A stretch of DNA of 64,000 nt from assembly GCA_019022495.1 (NCBI GenBank), contig JAFEKR010000005.1:1984001-2048000 (forward strand). The letters are read 5' to 3'. A program made the position numbers and the translations under genes. How positions within the stretch are numbered: position 1 is the stretch's first letter; each line of letters starts with the position of its first letter. Below are positions 56,642-64,000 of this stretch, one piece after another. Source of the DNA: Epichloe hybrida. Lineage: Eukaryota; Ascomycota; Sordariomycetes; Hypocreales; Clavicipitaceae. The notes beneath the pieces were generated by a model that ran no database searches, was not told where the DNA came from, and was given only the letters and a program-made list of their open reading frames with translations.

Positions 56642-59600
56642 TCAAGAAGATTTGCCATGATCTCGGTTCATCCTGGCGCTCCCTTCGAACATTGCGAGAA
56701 TATTGGCAACCGACCAAGAATCCGAAGTTGAGTGCAAGATGACCAGCCATGACGCGATGATATTAACTAGGTAGTGCAGCACGTACGCATGCGACACACC
56801 GTATACTGCAGCGCAGAATGCAGTGCCAAAAAGGAGCACGCTAGTAACATGCCGTAGTTGACTGGTCACTTGTGGCACCATCCTGCCGGTGGTCAAATTT
56901 TCCACCAGCAGAATGAAAGGCATGATCGATAAGACGTTGTGGTGAGATGAGAAGGGTGTAAGCCAATGTACGGCAAGGTTGCGAATCCAGACTGCGAGTA
57001 TGGGCAAATTGATCGGCAAAACCCACATCATGAGTAGGAGTATCGAATGAACATAATGATAATAATTTAAGCTCGACATCGAGTCTGCCAGAGCTGCAAC
57101 ATGAAATGCGCGAACTGTAGTGAACAACTGAACCAGGCACGCAACAAGGTAAGCAAATTGGTACGGAATGAATGTCGAAACAAGAAAGAGAAGAACGGCC
57201 GTCGATACCATTCGTCGCTTTGGAGTTGAGTGAAACAGTGCCTGGGATGCAACTCTTTTATGCCTCTCGCAATCGTTGAATGAAATGCTGCTCGGGAAGC
57301 CGTAGAGGAAGCCCAGAATCCAAGTCAGGGAGAGCATAATGCAATGCAGGACAGCACATACACCAATACATACTATGCCGATTAAAGGAACCAGAAAACA
57401 AAAGGACGGGCTTTCTGTGCCAATGAGAAGTTCGTTCCTGTGGAATTCTTCGAGGTGTCGCTTGCTCCGAAATAAATGGGGAATTGCTGCCGAAGTACCT
57501 TCGAGAGATACTGCGAGAAGAGTCAAAGAAAGGAGTAACAGGGGAATTGAGCGCCTCAGGGAGAGATCTAGTCCCTGTGAGAAAGGTATGAAAACTCCAG
57601 TTTGGTCATAAACACGAAATTGTTTCCTCAGAACCAAAGTTACGATTAGGAGTGGGAATGCCGCGAACACAGTTCTATAGCGCATGTAAAGCTTGCCTAG
57701 ACTCCCGAGCAAGTCAAGACGAATAGTGATCTTCGCCGTCGATGAACATGTCGGATCAGACCATATCTGAAGCCCAACGCCATTCTCTCTACCACTCACT
57801 TCTAGCGGCGGAGGAACATACGGTGCAATCCCATGAAAGCTAATAGACACGTCTGTGGCATTGACGAAGTATTTAGACTCATACGGGCGGTCAAGATGTT
57901 GCCTGACCATCGAGGTGAATAACTGATGCTCCTTGCGACAATCTGAATTGTCGAGCACCATATTGAATGCGAGCAGACTCGAGGTCAACGCAGGAAGTCT
58001 TATGTCAATCGTCATGGCCCGATCGGAGGCCAAAGAGAGAGATACGCCAAATACCGCAATCTGGGAAAGGGAAGTTGGAATGATCTTCTGAATTGCCACC
58101 TTGTCGCTAAATTCGGCGATAACAAAACCTGATGAACGAGAGCTTGTCTTTTGCACTACAGCGATAAAGTTGTATTCCACGAGATCATCCACGTCATACA
58201 GTAGATATGAGAAAGGACGAATTGCTTCTTCTCCTTCAAGAAAGAATGGCTGCCGGGTCGCCTCTGTAGAAGCAGGTAAAAGCACGGCGTCAGATGCAAC
58301 GTTCTTGCAAGCAAGCCTCGATGAACTACTGCTTGCAGCAGACATGTGGCCTGAATGTCGCTCATTGATAGACCCAGGCTGATTAAAAACGGTGCAAACA
58401 AGTATGTCCACTGGACTGGACTCCTCCGACTCCAGAAACAAGGCGTCTGTCAACAGCGAGAACTGTTTAGGTGTTGAGGCATCTGTAGGAGGTATGGGAA
58501 TGAGATGGGCCATGGAGAGGGTCGGGCTTCCCAGCTGATTCAGAACGAACCGATCGCCTGCCGGCACAATTCGACTCGACTCATAATCCAAAGTGAGCAC
58601 TGGTGTTCCCTCTTTGAGAGCACTGGTTTTTTCAGCAGTAGCTTCTAGACCAGATAGAAACCTCCTTCTAAAAAAGCGCATCCTATCAGCGCGAGGCTTC
58701 GTCTGCGTAGCGCGATGAACGTTGACAATATCATATAATGACTTCGCTACAACCTTGCGAAATTGATCGCACCAGAGAATAGCTTGGTGGTCCATGCTAG
58801 TCCAAACAGTTGGTATCCCAGTAGTGAAGACTGTGAAGCCGTGAGTCTCCGGGACTAGAGGCTCCACACTGGCGTAGTCTGATGGAACCACTGTATCTAA
58901 AGCGCCACCGGCAATAGATATGATTGTGACATGCCAAAGTGGGTTATTGTTGGCCCATTTCTGAGCATACGCTTTCCTCCAGTAGTCGTTGATCTCGTCA
59001 TAAATCTGGACAATTTGACCGTCAAACGTTACTGGCGGTCGTGAATGGGGGGCTGACATCGTGATAATTGTGTTGATCGAGTTAGCTTGGTAGTTGGGTT
59101 GCACCAGCATCGTGCGTGCCACAACGCCACCCATGGAATGACCAAGAATTATAACTGACGTCGGATCGGGGAGTTGAGGGTCCCGGCCTGCCCGCAGTGG
59201 ATCAGAATAAAGCGAAAGGATATATCTGATTGCCTCATTTAGGTATTCTGCCTGGTCAAGTAGAGTCTGACCGTGGAAAGCAGTTATATCCTCGTTGAAG
59301 TCGACAGTGAAGAAGTCAAGGTTCCGAACCCCTGCGTCCAGAGAGCGGCCGTCGTGTCGAAGAGTGTCATGGTAGTAAGTTGCTGCTTCTGCTGCGATGG
59401 GCCGAACCTGCTTGTAACTTCCGGCATTGCCTGGTATGAAAAGCACTGGAGTGCCGCGTAGCTGTCCCAACGGGTTAGTGGTGCAGTCGAGTATAACCAT
59501 GTTTTGACAATTAGGCATCTTCCTGTAACAGCTTCTATATTCTTACCTTATGTTCGTCGTCAATTCCTTGTTCGCGATAGAGGTATAGGGAGTACTTCGT

Positions 59601-60065
59601 CGCAAAGCGCGTATGTTCTGTGTCGAATTCGATAAAATGGACATAGGAGGGCCGCATGTATGACATGCGACAGCCTTTAGCTTCAGCTTGGTAGCTGTAA
59701 AGCGATCTTGAAACTAATGCCAATAGCAATATGCCAATGCCAGAGGTGAGAAGCACGAGCAGTGAGAAAGCGCTAGGGTGGCGCTCGGTTTTGACGGCCG
59801 GCGAGTGGCCTATCTTGCTGGTAGTCATGGTCGCAGATGTATTGGCAAATGAGAGTGGTTTCAGGGTTGATACTGAAGCACCTTTTGCGAGTCCATTGCA
59901 GTCATAGGCAGGTTCGCAGTCACGATCTCTTGGACAGCTGGATGACACGACGTCCTTGGGCCGATCTGAGTGCAATAAATCTAGCTCAGTGTTATGGTTG
60001 GTTGATTGCGGGTTCCAACACGCTGTGCCTCCATCTTCGATCGACTCGAGCGAGTGGTTTGTCAT
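56642..60065 (-). CDS. BST1: GPI inositol-deacylase Bst1, 1112 aa
   Basis: Two exons on the minus strand: 60065-59547 and 59461-56642. The 85-bp intron (GTAAGA..ACAG) joins GIDDEHK to LRGTPVLFIPGNAGSYKQVR in phase 0. The N-terminal tail is Ser-rich, then a membrane anchor (about residues 99-123). The PGAP1-like lipase domain carries the nucleophile motif ILGHSMGG (Ser near residue 282). The C-terminal half has many hydrophobic helices. Bst1/PGAP1 removes the inositol acyl chain from GPI anchors in the ER, which is needed for efficient export and quality control of GPI proteins. Full length for fungi, with no break. It shares a divergent 1.35-kb upstream region with PMS1. Confidence 0.92.
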
Positions 60066-60697
60066 GGAGATGGCTGCCGGCCAAGTGGCCTAGGCGGATC
60101 GGGAGAGACAGTTGAGTTAATAGGGTTATAAAGAATGAGGGTATGAGAGGAAGTCGTGTTAGGAGCGATTACTAGCTCCTCGCCGGTCGCTTGGTTGATG
60201 ACTGCAACGTTCAGAGCGGCGGCGGACGACGAATAAAAAGAGCGCGATAATTCGTATCGTCGCCGTCGTCGTCGTCGTCGTCGTCGTCGTGGGACCAGAC
60301 AGGGTGGCGAGGCATGCCGTCCCTAACTAAGACCTCTCTACGTGGAATAAAAAGACAGGCTTTTCAAGAAGAAGTTGAGGATGGGTAACCGCACAGAAGG
60401 GCTGGCAAGTGCTCCGTCCCATTTACTAGTTTTCGGATTCCCCACGTGGACTATCTCACCTACCCTGGGTAAGCAAATACCAAGTGAATGCTTGGGCAAC
60501 CACGCATCGCGATAAGCACATTATGCACTTACTTAGGTACCTTGGGCACGTCCTGCTCGAACTGGCTATATGCTGGAATTTGAACCGTGTGCAAAACGGT
60601 GGCATTGTTGGGAAATGTTTGTATAGGTCTCAGTGTATATAATTTCTTGCAGTGGTATGATGGGTGGACATGTACGGACGTACAGTGGGTGTATGTA
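60066..60697. other. BST1 upstream region
   Basis: Presumed BST1 promoter, including the GTC microsatellite and ending at the TA-flanked MITE. No coding frame of note. Confidence 0.5.
60257..60290. repeat. GTC/GAC trinucleotide microsatellite
   Basis: About eleven GTC units with one interruption, about 190-225 bp upstream of the BST1 start, probably in its promoter or leader. Confidence 0.92.
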
Positions 60698-60996
60698 CAA
60701 TACACCCCCTGAATTAGTTTATAAATCTACGTGCCCTAGTTATTCGTCCCTCGCTAACAGATGTAATTAGCTGTACGTGTACGGATTAATTCAACCCCTA
60801 TATTATTTTAGAGAGCTATGAGGAAAATATATAGGGTATTATACGCTACTTAAAGATATATTATTTCCAATATAAACTATAAAGAAATCAAGATATATAT
60901 TATCCTAGCCCTTTTACCTTTAATTCCTGTTGAATATATAATTGGCTTAATTACCCCTGTTGTATAAATTTGTAAAATAATTCAGGGGGTGTATTG
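60698..60996. mobile_element. TA-flanked MITE, 299 bp
   Basis: Perfect 19-bp terminal inverted repeats CAATACACCCCCTGAATTA with further imperfect pairing inside, flanked by TA on both sides (60696-60697, 60997-60998). This fits the Tc1/mariner-pogo type. The interior is AT-rich and non-coding. Located between BST1 and PMS1. Confidence 0.83.
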
Positions 60997-60998
60997 TA

Positions 60999-61415
60999 GC
61001 TGTATGTACGGAGTACTCCCAGGAAATACCACACGGAATCAAGAATCAAGGGGAGTGGGTATTATAATGGGGCTAGCTTGTTATTGGTAGAGATACCCAG
61101 GGATCACGTCAACGCGACGCGTTCAGCGATTTGGTGCTCACTTGACATACATGTACATTAATTGGAGCTGGCCACGATGCTAAAGAGGTCTAGATGCCAA
61201 AATAACATCGGCTATTCGTCAGGTTTCGGAGCAGCTGGAGCACCCTCCGTTTCTGACACTACATTGTATGTTGCCCAAATTTACAATCTGAACATCAATC
61301 ATCGATCAGTTGGTCCCCTTTTCTGTTTCATTTGACAAGACCACACAAGTACATACATGCATTCGCTGGGCTCTCAGTTGCATTCAACGGCTTGTTAGGC
61401 ACCAAAGCGGTAGTC
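60999..61415 (+). promoter_or_regulatory. PMS1 promoter region
   Basis: 417 bp upstream of PMS1. The notable site is AACGCGACGCGTT at 61111-61123, a perfect inverted repeat of the AACGCG half around a central A that contains the MluI cell-cycle box ACGCGT (61117-61122). In yeasts MBF binds this box at G1/S genes, including replication and repair genes. Use here is inference. Confidence 0.5.
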
Positions 61416-64000
61416 ATGATGGCTGCTCCAATCAAGCCCATTGATGATAAAAGTGTTAGTAGGCTCGATTTCCAACGAAGTTCCTATTGACGTTGAAAGG
61501 CTAGCCATCATTCCATATTGACAATTACCAGATTCATCTAATACAGTCCGGCCAGGTCATTGTCGACCTCTGCTCAGTTGTTAAAGAGTTACTGGAGAAT
61601 AGTATCGATTCCGGTGCCACTAATATAGGTTCGTGATGGACTATATTTACTGCGCTTTTCTATCATTCGAAAGTGACATGAGCATTTATAGCTACTAACA
61701 TGGCAATTTGTCTTGCCATTAGATGTACGCTTTAAAAACCAAGGCCTCGACCATATTGAGGTCCAGGACAATGGGTCCGGCATCTCACCCGCTAATCACG
61801 CCTGTGTTGCACTGAAGCACTACACTTCAAAATTGTCCTCATACTCGGACATCTCTTCGTTGCAAACCTTTGGGTTTCGAGGAGAAGCACTGGCATCTCT
61901 CTGTGCTTTGTCTCAGTTGACCATCACTACTTGCGTCCAGTCCGATGTTCCGAAAGGGTCCAAACTTTCTTTTGACTCCTCAGGTAAACTTGCTAGCACT
62001 GCAGTTACGGCCGCTCAGAAAGGAACGACAGTGTCGATTGAAAATTTATTCTATAATTTGCCAGTGAGACGTCGAGAATTGGAGCGCAACATCAAGAGAG
62101 AATGGCACAAAGTTATTGCTCTTTTAAATCAATACGCTTGCATCCAAACCAACCTCAAGTTCTCGGTGTCGCAACAGCCCACCAAGGGGAAGCGAATACT
62201 ACTGTTCTCAACCAAGGGCAACCCAACCACTCGTGAGAACATACTAAACATATTCGGATCCAAGGCAATATCAGCACTAGTGTCTATGGATATTCTCCTC
62301 GAGATGGAACATCCAAAATTAAATACACCTACACAGATTTCGCCTCAAACCCACTCTCCTTCTAAACAGGTTCGCGTCAGAGGTCATGTCTCGAGACCAA
62401 TACAGGGAGACGGTAGACAGACTCCAGATCGACAAATGTTCTTCGTAAATGGAAGGCCATGTGGCTTACCGCAGTTTGCCAAGACATTCAACGAGGTGTA
62501 CAAATCTTACAACTACTCCCAGTCTCCATTCATATTTGCCGATATCCAGCTCGACACAAACATGTATGATGTCAACGTCAGCCCCGACAAAAGAAGTATT
62601 TTACTTCACGACCAAGCGTCCTTACTAGACAGTCTTCGTGCATCCCTAGGAGCATTATTTGACAGTCATGAATATCGGCTTCCGACAGGTTCAGCTCTCA
62701 GCTCACAGCCATCAGAATCCCTCAAACCATCTCATCAAATTCCTTCGCTTCGTTTGTCGAAATGTACGTCTCTGAATGCCGAAGAAGAGGGTTCAACGAT
62801 AGATGATGCAGAGACAAACAAACAAGCTCTGACGGGTAGCCTAAAATCGCGGGTGCAATATGTATCGGGAATTACTACAGAGAAAGTAAGCCGCACAGTT
62901 GGCAACCGGCAACCTTCGCTCAGTGAATGGCTTCATCGTGATGTTGAGCCGGAAGTGTTACCAATCGTGCGGAATAAAGCGTCAGATATCAACAAGTTTC
63001 GACTCAACTTGCGAGAAAAACGCACGTTGGTTGATGACTCTGTTGACGATGCTGAAAATGCTAACGAAATGTCAAGTAACAATTTGGATATCCAACTTCT
63101 TAGTTCAAGGGCAAACATACGGAAAGACCAGCATAAGCTGAAATCTACGAATGAGCTTTGGCCTGAAAGTCTTTGCACAGGAAGTGACTCGGACAGCCTT
63201 CATGATGATGTCTCATCGCCATGTTCAAAGCCGCCTAAAATCCCAACGACGTCTGGGGCGAAGAAGCTTCGCGATTCACCTGATACAGAATCACCCCAGG
63301 GAAAGAGTACCACGCAAGATGGCAGCACACCTGCTGTACCTATCAATTCCATTGCCCCGGTCGATGAAGAGCAATTTCCTAAATTTGAAGTCACAAGTGG
63401 TTGGACCAACTCAACTGTTTGTCACCAAAGCTCCGCAGAGTTGGGCGAAACCAATCGCCACGGCGTTCACACCAAGTCACCAGGCAACGAAACTCAAAAT
63501 CAAGAGCAGGTTGTCTCAGTTCTGAGCTCGAAAGTCGGCCCGATGGGTGATCCCCGAGAAAGCACTTGCGAAATCACTGAAGACCGAATGGCAACCGTCA
63601 AAACAAATACTTCAAACAAGGAAAGAAGAAGAAAATTCGCAAACGCTCAAAGGTTGCAAGTGATCTACACGGACGAGGACAAGTTAGCTCTTCTCTCCAA
63701 TGGTTGGGGGCAAAGTTTTGCTCAAAACTTATCGGAGGGCTTGCAGCCAGACGTGGAACAAATTGATGCGCCAGATGCCGAATCAAAGTTGCCTCTGATT
63801 ATATCAAAGAGTGATTTTGCTAAGATGAGGATTGTCGGGCAATTTAATCTTGGGTTTATCATTGCAATACGTCCACGATCGACTGACAATGTTTCAAGTA
63901 CAACTAATGCGCACGATGAACTTCTAATAATTGACCAGCATGCCTCGGATGAGAAGTTCAATTTTGAAGCATTACAAGCCACCACAAAAGTTCAGTCACA
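61416..64000 (+). CDS. PMS1: DNA mismatch repair MutL homolog Pms1, partial (first ~804 aa)
   Basis: Exons: 61416-61454, 61532-61628, then 61723 running off the window end without a stop. Introns are 77 bp (GTTAGT..CCAG) and 94 bp (GTTCGT..TTAG); the splice phases restore IQSGQVIVDLCSVVKEL and TNIDVRFKNQ. Two tandem ATGs (61416, 61419) are possible starts. GHKL ATPase motifs are complete: ENSIDSGAT (35-43), DNGSGI (61-66), GFRGEAL (96-102). The MutL S5-like domain has NGRPCGLPQF and DVNVSPDKR. A long disordered linker follows, then QFNLGFIIA and the endonuclease metal motif DQHASDEKFNFE (from about residue 783), the DQHA(X)2E(X)4E signature. This makes it the Pms1/PMS2-type subunit of MutL-alpha, which nicks DNA in mismatch repair with Mlh1. 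The 3' end lies outside the window. Confidence 0.94.

Overview
The window looks like nuclear DNA of a filamentous ascomycete. Genes carry short introns (about 55-235 bp) with GT..AG ends and CTGAC/CTAAC-type branch sites. The transposable elements are damaged in the way repeat-induced point mutation (RIP) damages them: CpA/TpG changed to TpA, so Gln and Trp codons have become TAA/TAG. The protein set (Arv1, Vma9, Arg2, Gvp36-like BAR protein, cystathionine beta-lyase, Tms1, Mch1, Bst1, Pms1) fits a sordariomycete, perhaps Hypocreales; that placement is my inference.

Layout. 0.1-7.5 kb: a cytosolic LysM protein gene, a 2.1-kb minisatellite, then ARV1 (three exons) facing VMA9 (three exons, opposite strand). 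7.7-26.2 kb: a RIP-damaged AT-rich island that is a three-level nest. A truncated Ty1/copia element is split by a second Ty1/copia element (LTRs 307 bp, duplication AAAGG), which is itself split by a Ty3/gypsy chromovirus (LTRs 267 bp, duplication GTGTA). 26.2-28.7 kb: ARG2. 28.9-35.3 kb: decayed repeats and a complete but RIP-killed Ty1/copia element (LTRs 220 bp, duplication ATTAC). 35.7-44.4 kb: genes for a BAR-domain protein, cystathionine beta-lyase, Tms1/Serinc, an unrecognised 286-aa protein, and a broken phosphotransferase. 44.7-53.1 kb: a hairpin MITE, then another RIP-killed Ty1/copia element (LTRs 252 bp, duplication GTAAC) carrying two later hAT-type insertions with 8-bp duplications. 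53.7-64 kb: MCH1 facing BST1, then PMS1 divergent from BST1 and running off the right end.

The host genes are unrelated housekeeping functions (sterol/GPI handling, V-ATPase, arginine and methionine synthesis, membrane curvature, mismatch repair). They are not an operon or a metabolite cluster. I saw no RNA gene I could support and no clear new enzymatic system. The most unusual content is in the repeats. In all four LTR pairs the outer edges are unmutated while the inner edges are RIP-mutated. The nested order records successive insertion and mutation rounds. A 2.1-kb simple repeat has stayed largely unmutated.
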